Source: Symbiodinium sp. CCMP2592 (Eukaryota > Sar > Dinophyceae > Suessiales > Symbiodiniaceae). From it: a stretch of 64,000 nucleotides of DNA. The stretch covers positions 1,612,001 to 1,676,000 of the forward strand of contig CAJNDT010005913.1 of the NCBI GenBank assembly GCA_905221615.1, given 5' to 3'. The translations under genes and the position numbers were made by a program. The notes beneath the pieces were generated by a model that was given only the letters and a program-made list of their open reading frames with translations, was not told the DNA's origin and searched no databases. Positions 1 through 8,159 of the stretch are shown here, in pieces; positions within the stretch are counted from its first letter, which is position 1, and each line of letters opens with the position of its first letter.

Positions 1-534
1 TTTCTGGACTGGTCGAGCGGCCCCAGCTTTGTTGGGCTCTGGTGCTTGAGAAGCAACCTTCGTTTGTGGTTGACCCTCAAGCTGGAGCTTCGCAAGATCC
101 GCGAGGTCAACGCGTGCTGCATTAGACAGCAGGATACCCAGATCCGCGGCCGTCAGAATCTGCTCGATGCTATTATTCTTCTGCGAATCAAGCGGCTTAG
201 TTATTGACTCGCTCTGCTCGCTCTTCGGATGCGGATTGGACTGATTTGTTGCCTGTCCATCACTCTGAGTTTCTGAGGTTTGTTTACCCTCAATCTGATC
301 TGATTCCTCAGCCGCTCCATCCTCACCATCACCAGCGTCATCCGCAGGCTGAACCTCTTCGGAATTAGCTGATTCTTCGATTAACTCATTTTCGGGTTCT
401 GATTCTGTGAACGATTCAAGCACGCTGCTGAATACAAGCGCAGAATCCGCAGAAGTTGATGCGCCTTGTGCGCGTTGAACCACCAGATCTGCGCTGGTGT
501 TGTTACGGCTCAAGCTGGTTTGCTGTATCGTCAT
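1..534 (-). CDS. fliK: FliK-like flagellar hook-length control protein, 3' part cut by window edge
   Basis: Open frame of 178 codons with no stop before the window edge, so the C-terminal part, where the conserved FliK domain would lie, is missing. The visible part is low in complexity: very rich in Ser, Glu, Asp, Gln and Thr with few hydrophobic residues, as in the disordered N-terminal ruler region of FliK. The ATG at 532-534 overlaps the end of the upstream MotE-like gene by 32 bp in another frame, which is common in tightly packed flagellar operons. FliK measures the hook and switches export from hook to filament substrates. The call depends on position after fliJ and on composition, not on a conserved motif, so it is an inference. 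Confidence 0.55.
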   Translation of the reverse strand, partial: MTIQQTSLSRNNTSADLVVQRAQGASTSADSALVFSSVLESFTESEPENELIEESANSEEVQPADDAGDGEDGAAEESDQIEGKQTSETQSDGQATNQSNPHPKSEQSESITKPLDSQKNNSIEQILTAADLGILLSNAARVDLADLAKLQLEGQPQTKVASQAPEPNKAGAARPVQK

Positions 535-1222
535 CGGTGCTGGCATCCGTTAGCGAGGTTTCACGACCACGCATCCGTATGGACTCCAGCAAACCCGCTG
601 CCAACTCAGCTTCATCCGCTTTGATGAACTCCGCGAGGACTTCCGTTGTGATGCCACCCCCAAGCGCGCTGAGATACGAGACCACCTGCTCTCTCTTCCC
701 GTCGTCAATCAGGACGCTCAGCATTTCCTTAGCGTCTCTTGGTCTCATGTTTTTGAGCACGGTGAGTGATTTATTGAACTGATCGGATCCCTCGATCTCT
801 TTGAGCCGCTCGCGCATGGCTTCGAATTCTGATCGCTCTTCCTCGAAGTCTGTCCGTTCGCTCGCGAGCAGCGCCCGCTCTCGCTTGAGGGTGTTCTGGA
901 GGTCATTGATCTCGCGTTGCATGCGTTCGAGCCTTGCACGATCGATCTGGGTGAGCTGCAAACGAACATCGTTGAGTTCTTCAGAGTTCATCGCGAGTTT
1001 GGGGAGATCATTCTCTTGCTCCGCGAGTTCCGCGGCGGCTTCCAATTCCTCAGATTTGATGCGTTGATCTCGTGCGGTTATGGTCTCACTGAACATGTCG
1101 ACGACCTCTGTGACACGCTGTGAATCGACCCTGCCGGACGCGAAGACCCAGCCGACACCCAAAAGCACCGCGATCAGGTTCAGAACCGCGACGACGAGGA
1201 GGGCTTTGATGAGCTTTTTCAT
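503..1222 (-). CDS. MotE-like flagellar protein with membrane anchor, coiled coil and MgtE-N-like helices
   Basis: 239 aa. A short basic start is followed by one membrane segment (about residues 6-28), a long charged region with heptad character (about 50-150) and a C-terminal helical part (about 155-215) with the pattern LKNMRPRDAKEML, which resembles the MgtE N-terminal/FliG-like helical repeats. This order (anchor, coiled coil, MgtE_N-like) is that of MotE, the periplasmic chaperone that sorts MotC to the motor in several phyla. It lies between fliJ (31 bp upstream) and the fliK-like gene. The family link is by architecture; a function in motor assembly is inferred. Confidence 0.6.
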   Translation of the reverse strand: MKKLIKALLVVAVLNLIAVLLGVGWVFASGRVDSQRVTEVVDMFSETITARDQRIKSEELEAAAELAEQENDLPKLAMNSEELNDVRLQLTQIDRARLERMQREINDLQNTLKRERALLASERTDFEEERSEFEAMRERLKEIEGSDQFNKSLTVLKNMRPRDAKEMLSVLIDDGKREQVVSYLSALGGGITTEVLAEFIKADEAELAAGLLESIRMRGRETSLTDASTDDDTANQLEP

Positions 1223-1253
1223 ATACGCTTTCCTTTCAGCAGTCCGCTGCTGC

Positions 1254-1715
1254 TCAGATCATCACATCGGATCGCCTGGCGTGGCGCATCACAGACATAT
1301 CGTCCAGTTCGCTGGTTTCTCTGCGTCTTTGCTTGGATTCAAACGCTTCTCGCTGTCGATCTCGCAACAGTTCGACGGCTTTGCGAGCCGAAGCTGCTTC
1401 TGCGAGTTCCTGTCGTGCTTGCTCGATCTGCTCGATCAGTCCTGCGAGCTCGATAACGAGTTTCTGAGCGGAGAATCGGTTGCTCAGCGCCGCATTTGCT
1501 TGGAGCCTTGCGCCTCTGAAGTCGATGGTTTCGCCGCTTGCGAGCATCTGAGCGAGTGAGGTTTGCTCGTGTTCGATGTTTTGCTGATACCCACGGATCC
1601 GGCTTTCGATCTCGAAACGCTCCCGCTCGAGTTCACTCAGCGCGAGCTTTTTCTGTTCTTCTTCGCGTTCGCGCATCTCGAGGACGGGCTGGAGTCGGAA
1701 ATGGAATCGTGCCAT
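1254..1715 (-). CDS. fliJ: FliJ flagellar export chaperone
   Basis: 153 aa, the usual FliJ length. Starts MARFHFRLQPVLEMREREEE, the standard FliJ opening, and is almost all charged alpha-helical coiled coil (about 10-135) rich in Glu, Arg and Gln. FliJ binds the FliI ATPase ring like the stalk of F1-ATPase and helps open the export gate to the proton motive force. It follows fliI by five bases and precedes the MotE-like gene, so it is clearly part of the same transcript. Confidence 0.88.
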   Translation of the reverse strand: MARFHFRLQPVLEMREREEEQKKLALSELERERFEIESRIRGYQQNIEHEQTSLAQMLASGETIDFRGARLQANAALSNRFSAQKLVIELAGLIEQIEQARQELAEAASARKAVELLRDRQREAFESKQRRRETSELDDMSVMRHARRSDVMI

Positions 1716-1720
1716 TCAGA

Positions 1721-3145
1721 TCACCCCCCGCTTGCTCGCATGCCTGGACCAGCGGGCATCTGCTGCTGATTCGCGGATTGTGATTGCGCGATCGCTTGAC
1801 GCTGCTGGATCATCTCGCCCGACTGCAACGCGAGCTTGACCATCATCTCTTTGGCGGGCTCGAACTTCGCGGCTTCATCGGTCCGCTGCCCAAGCAGTTC
1901 AGAGATCACCGGCTGCATATCTATCGCGGTGTCTGCTTCAGGATTGACTCCCTGCGCGTACGCGCCGATCTGGACCAGATCCTCGATCTCTCGATACTTC
2001 GCGATGAGCTTGGAGATCTGCACTCTTCCTGCTTTGTGGGCGCTATCGGTGACATCATTCGCGACACGCGAAACCGAATCGAGCACATCGACCGCCGGGA
2101 ACTGTCCTTTGTGCGCGAGTTTGCGCGAGAGCACGACGTGACCATCGAGGATCCCGCGTGCCGCATCGGAGACCGGCTCGGTCATGTCGTCCCCCTCGAC
2201 CAGAATCGTGAACAGCCCTGTGATGGATCCCCCACCCATGCCGTTTTCTGGTTCGATTGTTCCGGAGCGTTCTAAGAGTTCCGCCATTGCTGAGAACACG
2301 CTGGGGGTGTACCCCTTTGTGGTTGGGGGTTCGCCGACTGAAAGTCCGACTTGCCGCTGCGCGTGCGCGAATCTCGTCACTGAATCCATCATGAGCAGGA
2401 CATCTAGACCTTGGTCTCTGAAGTACTCGCTCGCGGTGCACGCGAGCTTGGCGGCTCGGATCCGCAGCAACGGAGACTCATCCCCAGTCGCAACGATTAC
2501 GACCGAACGCTTCAAGCCTTCATCTCCCAACGCGTGATCGATGAAGTCACGCACTTCTCGACCACGCTCACCGATCAGCGCGATGACATTGACATCCGCA
2601 TCGGTCCCTCGCGCGATCTGTCCCAGGAGCGTGGACTTGCCGACACCTGGTCCGGCGAATATTCCGAGTCGCTGTCCGCGTCCGATCGGAGTCATGAGAT
2701 CGAGCACTCGGACTCCGGTACGGAGTGGTTCATTGATCTTCCGTCGCTGCATGGCGCCGATCGGAGTCGGATTGATCGCTCGCTGGACGGTCTCGCAAAT
2801 TTCACCCTTGCCATCGATCGGTCTTCCGAGTCCATCGATCACACGCCCGAGCATGCGATCTCCAACTGGAGAGACCTGATGGACTTGCTTCATCTGGATT
2901 TTGGAGCCTGGGACAATGCCTGTCGTGGCGCTCAGGAGCATGACGATCGCTTTGCCGGAATCGAATCCCACGACTTCGCCTGAGATGTGCTGTCCATCCA
3001 GAGCGATGATTTCCACGAGCGAACCGATCGGGACAGGGAGATCCGTCGCGATGATGGACATCCCACGAACCGCTTCGACACGGCCACATATCCCGAGCGG
3101 GCAGACGCGATCGATGATCTCCTTTTCGCGTGGGAACAGTTTCAC
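1721..3145 (-). CDS. fliI: Flagellum-specific ATPase FliI
   Basis: 474 aa with a GTG start at 3143-3145 that overlaps the fliH stop as GTGA; an upstream ATG at 3307 would force 160 bp of overlap with fliH in another frame and gives a non-family, Arg-rich N-terminus. The Walker A loop is GIFAGPGVGKST, followed by an F1-beta-like body with a Walker B-type DVLLMMDSVTRFA and the RQVGLSVGEPPTTKGYTPSV stretch typical of type III secretion ATPases. It powers loading and unfolding of export substrates at the base of the flagellum, with FliH as regulator and FliJ as stalk, both encoded next to it. Confidence 0.95.
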   Translation of the reverse strand: MKLFPREKEIIDRVCPLGICGRVEAVRGMSIIATDLPVPIGSLVEIIALDGQHISGEVVGFDSGKAIVMLLSATTGIVPGSKIQMKQVHQVSPVGDRMLGRVIDGLGRPIDGKGEICETVQRAINPTPIGAMQRRKINEPLRTGVRVLDLMTPIGRGQRLGIFAGPGVGKSTLLGQIARGTDADVNVIALIGERGREVRDFIDHALGDEGLKRSVVIVATGDESPLLRIRAAKLACTASEYFRDQGLDVLLMMDSVTRFAHAQRQVGLSVGEPPTTKGYTPSVFSAMAELLERSGTIEPENGMGGGSITGLFTILVEGDDMTEPVSDAARGILDGHVVLSRKLAHKGQFPAVDVLDSVSRVANDVTDSAHKAGRVQISKLIAKYREIEDLVQIGAYAQGVNPEADTAIDMQPVISELLGQRTDEAAKFEPAKEMMVKLALQSGEMIQQRQAIAQSQSANQQQMPAGPGMRASGG

Positions 3146-3915
3146 GCCGCGTCTTCCTTGGAGTTGCCCTCGTCGTTGTCGTTCTCTTCTAGGTGTTGAT
3201 CGTAATCCGGTCCTCGATGCGCTGGTAGAAGAGTCGCGACTATGCGATCGAGTTGTTTTGTGATGGAAGCATCGATCAAACCTCCGCCTTTGGTCGAGAC
3301 GACACATGATCCTGGCGCGAGCGATTCATCCCCCACCAGTTCGGCGTGAGTACAAGAAGCACATTGCTCGATCATCGCGGGCATAACACGTTGGAGCAGT
3401 TCGATATCTGTAGGATGCACACGCACACGGATATCTGTCGGAGTCACGAGCGACTCAAGCACCACTTCGAGCTGGTCTACAACGACCTCAGGATCGAGTT
3501 CAATCGTGCGCTTGATAACGCGAGATGCGATGTGAGCCGCGAGTTCAATGACTTCTGTCCGCGCGGCGAGCATGAACTCGTTGCGTTGCTCTTCCCATGT
3601 GCTAAAAGCAGATTCCCACTGCTTTGATATGGTTTCGAGACGCTGCGAGTGTTCAGCGTGCGATTGCTCAGTCCCCCTGACTGTTCCTTCTTCAAGTCCC
3701 TGAGCAAGTCCTTCTTCGTAGCCCTTCTGATGTCCCGCTTCTGAAGCATCTTTGACGAGTCGATCGCGCTCTTCGTTTGCCTGTTTCAGGATCTGAGCAG
3801 CTTCTTGCTGCGCGGATTCGATGACCGCATGTCCTCTTCGTTCGAGGTCTCCCAAATCCATGGGGATCGCATCACGCGTATAGCTCTCGAGGTCTGCTCT
3901 TTTGATGACACCCAT
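3142..3915 (-). CDS. fliH: FliH flagellar assembly protein, regulator of FliI
   Basis: 257 aa. A long Gln/Glu/Ala-rich helical N-terminal half (about 25-110) carries the GxxxG-like run KGYEEGLAQGLEEG, a FliH hallmark. The C-terminal half (about 115-230) has the conserved FliH/YscL domain with HIASRVIKRTIELDPEVV and the GSCVVSTKGGGLIDASI segment. FliH forms dimers that hold FliI in check and dock it to the C ring through FliN. It overlaps fliI by 4 bp and follows fliG by 21 bp. Confidence 0.9.
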   Translation of the reverse strand: MGVIKRADLESYTRDAIPMDLGDLERRGHAVIESAQQEAAQILKQANEERDRLVKDASEAGHQKGYEEGLAQGLEEGTVRGTEQSHAEHSQRLETISKQWESAFSTWEEQRNEFMLAARTEVIELAAHIASRVIKRTIELDPEVVVDQLEVVLESLVTPTDIRVRVHPTDIELLQRVMPAMIEQCASCTHAELVGDESLAPGSCVVSTKGGGLIDASITKQLDRIVATLLPAHRGPDYDQHLEENDNDEGNSKEDAA

Positions 3916-3936
3916 CTGTGGGACCTCCGCGCTGTA

Positions 3937-4977
3937 TTAGACGACCATTTCCGAGTCACCGCCTCGTCCCTCGATCATGACATCGCCGGCTTCTTCCAGA
4001 CGACGCACGATGTCCACGATCCGCTGCTGAGCCGTCTCGACATCGGAGACACGAACAGGCCCCATGAACTCCATATCTTCCTTGACCATCTCCGCGGCAC
4101 GCTCGGACATGTTGCTGAAGATCTTCTCGGCGAGTGCTTCGCTCGCGGTCTTGAGTGCCACAGACAGCTCGTCGTTCTCGACCTCTTTGAGGACAGCTTG
4201 AATGCCCTTGTCATTGACAAGCTTGATGTCCTCGAAGACGAACATGAGTCTGCGGATTTCTTCGACCAGATCCGGGTCGTCGGATTCCAGACCTTCCATG
4301 ATGGTCTTTTCTGTTGCGCGATCCGCGAGGTTGAGGATCTCTGCGACGGTTGGTACGCCACCGGCTTTCTCCATGCTCTGCATGAGCATGTTACTCAGTC
4401 GGCTCTCAAGTCCGATCTCGACTTCCTTGATCACCTCGGGATTCGTCTGCTCCATATTCGCGATGCGCTTGATGACCTCCAGCTGCTTCTCCATCGCGAG
4501 ACCCACCAGAATCTCGGAAGCCTTGTGGTGCGAGAGATGACAAAGAATCAGCGCGATCGTCTGCGGATGCTCTTCTTGGATAAATGTCAGTAAGTTGTCG
4601 CTCTCTGCTCGCTGGAGGAAACTGAACGGGGTTTTTTGTACCTGTGTTTGAATCTGTCCGAGCACGCGTTCGGCATCGCTCGGATCCATGGAGTTCTGAA
4701 GGAGTTGCTTCGCGTAAGAGAGGGATCCCTCGTTTGCGTATTGCGATGCGACTGAGATGTTATAGAACTCTTCGACGACCGCGTTCTGGAGCACATCGGG
4801 AACTCGCCCCAGTGATGCGAGTTCGCGTGTGATCTCTTCGACCTTCTCGCTTGGGAGGTGCTTGAGAACTGTGGATGCTTGATCAGAACCCACTGAGAGC
4901 AGGAGGATCGCGGCTTTGGATAAACCTTCGAGCTCTCGCACATCGGTCGGCAATGGTTCGTTGAGTTTGCGTGCCAT
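3937..4977 (-). CDS. fliG: Flagellar motor switch protein FliG
   Basis: 346 aa, close to the family norm of about 335. Residues about 10-110 form the N domain, 115-190 the middle domain with the EEHPQT motif needed for binding FliM, and 240-345 the C domain with charged residues that face the stator (for example ESDDPDLVEEIRRLMFVFEDI). FliG couples the C ring to the MS ring (FliF) and takes torque from MotA. It starts 9 bp after the fliF stop and is co-transcribed with it. Confidence 0.95.
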   Translation of the reverse strand: MARKLNEPLPTDVRELEGLSKAAILLLSVGSDQASTVLKHLPSEKVEEITRELASLGRVPDVLQNAVVEEFYNISVASQYANEGSLSYAKQLLQNSMDPSDAERVLGQIQTQVQKTPFSFLQRAESDNLLTFIQEEHPQTIALILCHLSHHKASEILVGLAMEKQLEVIKRIANMEQTNPEVIKEVEIGLESRLSNMLMQSMEKAGGVPTVAEILNLADRATEKTIMEGLESDDPDLVEEIRRLMFVFEDIKLVNDKGIQAVLKEVENDELSVALKTASEALAEKIFSNMSERAAEMVKEDMEFMGPVRVSDVETAQQRIVDIVRRLEEAGDVMIEGRGGDSEMVV

Positions 4978-4986
4978 GTGCGTTCC

Positions 4987-6714
4987 TTACTCCTCGACCT
5001 CGGCCCAGCGTTCGATCAGCGCCGCCGCGGCTTCCGGATCTGCGTTGATGAGTTCACCCACCTGATCGCGGAGTTGTTGAATCTCGATCAATGCGTCCTC
5101 GACCTCGATGCCGGTCATCGCGGCATCTCCTTCGTCTGCTTCTCCGATCATGTCGCTCATCCCTTCTAGCTGTGGAGGGATTCCGACTAACTCCTCGGCA
5201 GATGGGAGTTCGATGTTCTTGCTTGAGCGTTTCACCATCAACAGCATCATGAATACAGCAACCACGGCAAGCACACCAACGAGGAGCGTCTCGATGAGGT
5301 TCCCGTTCCCAAGCAGCAGGGATGGCCCACCCGATCCGCCTCCGCCGAGCATGGATCCCATGAATCCTGCAGATTTGACTTGACCGATACGATTGTACGA
5401 CTCTCCAATCGGCGCCATGGAGACCACAACATCGCCATCAAGGATTGAACCATCGGGCGATTGTCCGATGAGGTGCGGCTGCACTTGCTGCATGATGAGC
5501 GATTTGAATCCGGAGTTGCCGTCCATACCCTCGAACTTCTCACGGATGTCCTCAGCGGTGATCGGAGCGGGCTCGCTTCCGTCTTCACTTTCCGGCTGCG
5601 CTGATGCGAGCAGTTCACGGATGTACTCTTCGGGAATGATGATCGATGCGCGGATATGCGTAGGCATCCCGCGCGGATCGACGGTCTGTGTATCGGTATA
5701 CCCAAACTGGTTGTCGTACTCCTTGATGGTGTCGGAGGATTCGGACGAGTTCCCACTCGCTCCGCCGGTGTTAATACTCGCGGTCTGATTGGAACGCACT
5801 CCAGGTTCAGCTCCACGCGATGCTTGCTGCATCTTGTCTTCTGTCGCGCCTTGCGATTTGACAAGCGACACAGATCCCTGGTCCGCGAGTGAATACGCAC
5901 GCTCTGTGCTTGCGACTTTCTTCACATCCACCATCGCGCTGACAGACACGATCACGCCGGGGATATGTCCCAGCATCTCTTTGATCTGCTGTTTTTTGCC
6001 GTCCGCGACAGTCTGAGATTGATCAAGGAACTTGGAGGACATGCGAGAGTCTTCAGAAGACACCGATCGTGCTTGGCCTGTTGATCCATCGATCACTTGA
6101 ATGTGTTTTGGATTAAGACCAGATACGGCTCCCATTACCATCCCCGCTGCGGCATCCACGGTATCCTGAGAGAGAGGAGATCCACCAGCCGTGAAGATCG
6201 TAATCGAAGCGGAGGGTGTCCGAACGGCACGGCCCAATCCTGAGTTCTGAGGCACATCGAGGATCACATTCGCGGAGTTCACAAAACGAAACTGCGAGAT
6301 GATCCGTGACAGTTCGTTCTGCATCGCGATATTGAACTGCTGACGATGCTGTTCTTTGGATGCCTTCCAGTCTTGTGATTGAATAAGATTCTGAAAGAGG
6401 AGCGTGGTATCCCCTGGGAGTTGCCCCGATTGAGCGAGCAGCGCCATTGCGGATGTGCGCTGAGACGGAGGAACCTGAATATTCCCATTGACGACCTGCG
6501 CGTCGATCCCGGCGGATCGGAGTGATGCGAGCGCCATGGTGTCCCCTGATTCAGCCATCAAATCGACGAGAGCAGGTTTGGATGCATACTGGGAGACCAA
6601 AAACATGGTCATCGCGGCGATCACAGCAAGTGAAGCGAGTAGGAGCTTCTGTGAAGCGGACATCTGCCCAATGTATTTGCCCGCGTTATCTATGACCTGT
6701 CGCAGCTGATTCAT
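4987..6714 (-). CDS. fliF: Flagellar MS-ring protein FliF
   Basis: 575 aa. One membrane segment lies near the N-terminus (about 22-42) and a second near the C-terminus (about 470-492, LLVGVLAVVAVFMMLLMV), with the YscJ-type ring-building domain between them (NELSRIISQFRFVNSANVIL). The C-terminal tail after the second segment is acidic and is the expected FliG-binding end. FliF builds the MS ring, the first structure of the basal body. The 178 bp before the start, up to fliE, hold no gene; they contain the palindrome GTTGCGCAAC and a small CCACC/GGGTGG hairpin of unknown meaning. Confidence 0.95.
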   Translation of the reverse strand: MNQLRQVIDNAGKYIGQMSASQKLLLASLAVIAAMTMFLVSQYASKPALVDLMAESGDTMALASLRSAGIDAQVVNGNIQVPPSQRTSAMALLAQSGQLPGDTTLLFQNLIQSQDWKASKEQHRQQFNIAMQNELSRIISQFRFVNSANVILDVPQNSGLGRAVRTPSASITIFTAGGSPLSQDTVDAAAGMVMGAVSGLNPKHIQVIDGSTGQARSVSSEDSRMSSKFLDQSQTVADGKKQQIKEMLGHIPGVIVSVSAMVDVKKVASTERAYSLADQGSVSLVKSQGATEDKMQQASRGAEPGVRSNQTASINTGGASGNSSESSDTIKEYDNQFGYTDTQTVDPRGMPTHIRASIIIPEEYIRELLASAQPESEDGSEPAPITAEDIREKFEGMDGNSGFKSLIMQQVQPHLIGQSPDGSILDGDVVVSMAPIGESYNRIGQVKSAGFMGSMLGGGGSGGPSLLLGNGNLIETLLVGVLAVVAVFMMLLMVKRSSKNIELPSAEELVGIPPQLEGMSDMIGEADEGDAAMTGIEVEDALIEIQQLRDQVGELINADPEAAAALIERWAEVEE

Positions 6715-6892
6715 CGAACCTCGGCCTCCATGCCGTTGACGGCGTCATCCTGACACCAACCACCCAAGAAAGGTGGTCCGGATCAACATCGGCCGACCAC
6801 GGCGCAAAGCTTGACAACCAAACGCATGATCTGCGCTTCGATTTTCAGAATGTGGAGTTTGTTGCGCAACGCGCGGAATAAGGTCGACTGTA

Positions 6893-7213
6893 TCAGACAC
6901 GCATCTGCTTGACTTCGTCGTAGGCCTGCATCACCTGATTCCGCATTGCCTGGAGCATCTTGAAAGCGGTGTCCGCTTTCTCAGTCGCGGCGATTACGCC
7001 TTCGATATCGTCACGCTTGCCCGTAATCAGGTCCTCAGCGGCTTGGGTCGCGTCCTGTTGGAGCGCATTGACCTCTTTGAGATTACCCATCAGTAGTGCT
7101 TTGAAGTCGGCGCCATCGCCGTTGGGGGTATTGTTGGAGCCACCGACACCGCTTGGGAGCTTTCCTGCTCCTCCAGAAGAACCAATTAGTCCGAGTGGGT
7201 CACTCACAATCAA
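6893..7213 (-). CDS. fliE: FliE, MS ring-rod junction protein
   Basis: 106 aa, normal for FliE. The N-terminal third is Gly/Ser/Pro-rich and flexible. The C-terminal two thirds match the family pattern FKALLMGNLKEVNALQQDA and end TAFKMLQAMRNQVMQAYDEVKQM, with the conserved MRNQV and the Tyr near the end. FliE joins the rod to the MS ring and is the first exported substrate. It lies between flgC and fliF in the usual flgB-flgC-fliE-fliF order. Confidence 0.93.
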   Translation of the reverse strand: MIVSDPLGLIGSSGGAGKLPSGVGGSNNTPNGDGADFKALLMGNLKEVNALQQDATQAAEDLITGKRDDIEGVIAATEKADTAFKMLQAMRNQVMQAYDEVKQMRV

Positions 7214-7245
7214 ATCTCCAAGGTAGGCGTCTTCAGCCTACCAGA

Positions 7246-7647
7246 TCATGCGAGGAGTCGCAAAGCCTGTGCCATCATGTTCTTGGTTGTTTCCGCGGCA
7301 ACAATATTCGCCTCATACGCACGAGATGCTTGCAGACCATTGACCCACTCCACCGTTGGATCGATGTCAGGGACTTGAATGTAGCCGTTTACCGCATTTG
7401 GATGATCCGGGCGGTGCTCCGGTCGTGTAGTGCCTTCTTGAATCTGGATCTCGTTGACCTGCACACCGATTCCGGCTCCATCTGGCGAGGACTTTGGAGA
7501 AAACATCGCGGCACGACGGAGATACGGCTCGTACTCGCCGAACTCGTTCTCGATCGTGTTTGCGTTGGCGATATTGGACGCAACGACTTCCATGCGTGTC
7601 CGCTGAGCGATCATGCCGCTTGTTGATACATCGAGTGAGCCGTACAT
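7246..7647 (-). CDS. flgC: Flagellar proximal rod protein FlgC
   Basis: 133 aa, usual length. The N-terminus has the rod-family signature GSLDVSTSGMIAQRTRMEVV followed by ASNIANANT, and the C-terminus ends with the helical SRAYEANIVAAETTKNMMAQAL typical of rod and hook proteins. FlgC forms part of the proximal rod with FlgB, FlgF and FliE. It starts 24 bp after flgB. Confidence 0.95.
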   Translation of the reverse strand: MYGSLDVSTSGMIAQRTRMEVVASNIANANTIENEFGEYEPYLRRAAMFSPKSSPDGAGIGVQVNEIQIQEGTTRPEHRPDHPNAVNGYIQVPDIDPTVEWVNGLQASRAYEANIVAAETTKNMMAQALRLLA

Positions 7648-7671
7648 TGGTCAGTCCTTCTGATTCGTTCC

Positions 7672-8115
7672 TTAGACGACGCGCTGTGCGATCGCGTTCT
7701 GAAGTTGGGTCCGCTGAGTACGCAGCAAATCTGCTGCCACTCGATACGCGGTTGCGTTTTCAACCATGTCCTGCATCATCCGCTCTAAGTCGCGATTGTT
7801 GCGATCGTGATGGAGGATCCCCCCATCGCTGCTTGTGGGATTGAGTCGAAAGTCCATGGATCGCCCCACGCGACGGATCTCGGCTGTTTCTTTCCATTCC
7901 AGCGCCCCGAATGCTCCGCCGTTGCGTTTACGGCGATCCTCGATCGCTTCACCGAGCATTTCTTGGAATGCATGCGGATCGACATCCGTCGGCTGGAAGT
8001 TGGGGGTATCGATGTTCGCGATGTTGTGCGCGAGAATCTTCTGACGCTGACCTGCGAACTTCAGCAGCATCTCTGCCGCTGGCATCGCTCCTGAACTGGA
8101 TAGGTCTTTGATCAT
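7672..8115 (-). CDS. flgB: Flagellar proximal rod protein FlgB
   Basis: 147 aa. The N-terminal motif KILAHNIANIDTPNFQPTDV is the ANNxANxxTPxY signature of rod proteins, and the C-terminal helix ends TAYRVAADLLRTQRTQLQNAI. A GAGG ribosome-binding site sits eight bases before the ATG. It is the first gene behind the -24/-12 promoter at 8139-8155, so the rod, MS-ring, C-ring and export genes that follow are probably read from there as one operon. Confidence 0.93.
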   Translation of the reverse strand: MIKDLSSSGAMPAAEMLLKFAGQRQKILAHNIANIDTPNFQPTDVDPHAFQEMLGEAIEDRRKRNGGAFGALEWKETAEIRRVGRSMDFRLNPTSSDGGILHHDRNNRDLERMMQDMVENATAYRVAADLLRTQRTQLQNAIAQRVV

Positions 8116-8138
8116 CGATGTGCCTCAGTATGAATCCC

Positions 8139-8155
8139 GCATGATCGGTGCCAAA
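8139..8155 (-). promoter_or_regulatory. Sigma-54 (-24/-12) promoter of the flgB operon
   Basis: On the minus strand the sequence reads TTTGGCACCGATCATGC. The GG and GC dinucleotides are exactly ten bases apart, TTGGCAC matches the -24 element fully and ATGC differs by one base from the -12 TTGC. Transcription would start near 8128, about a dozen bases before the flgB ATG. The gene just upstream encodes a sigma-54 activator with the GAFTGA loop, which strengthens the call. Confidence 0.8.
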
Positions 8156-8159
8156 CGCT

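Noticed and set aside
3146-3307. N-terminal extension of fliI to the ATG at 3307
   Set aside because: Overlaps fliH by 160 bp and gives a highly basic tail not found in FliI; GTG at 3145 with GTGA overlap is better.
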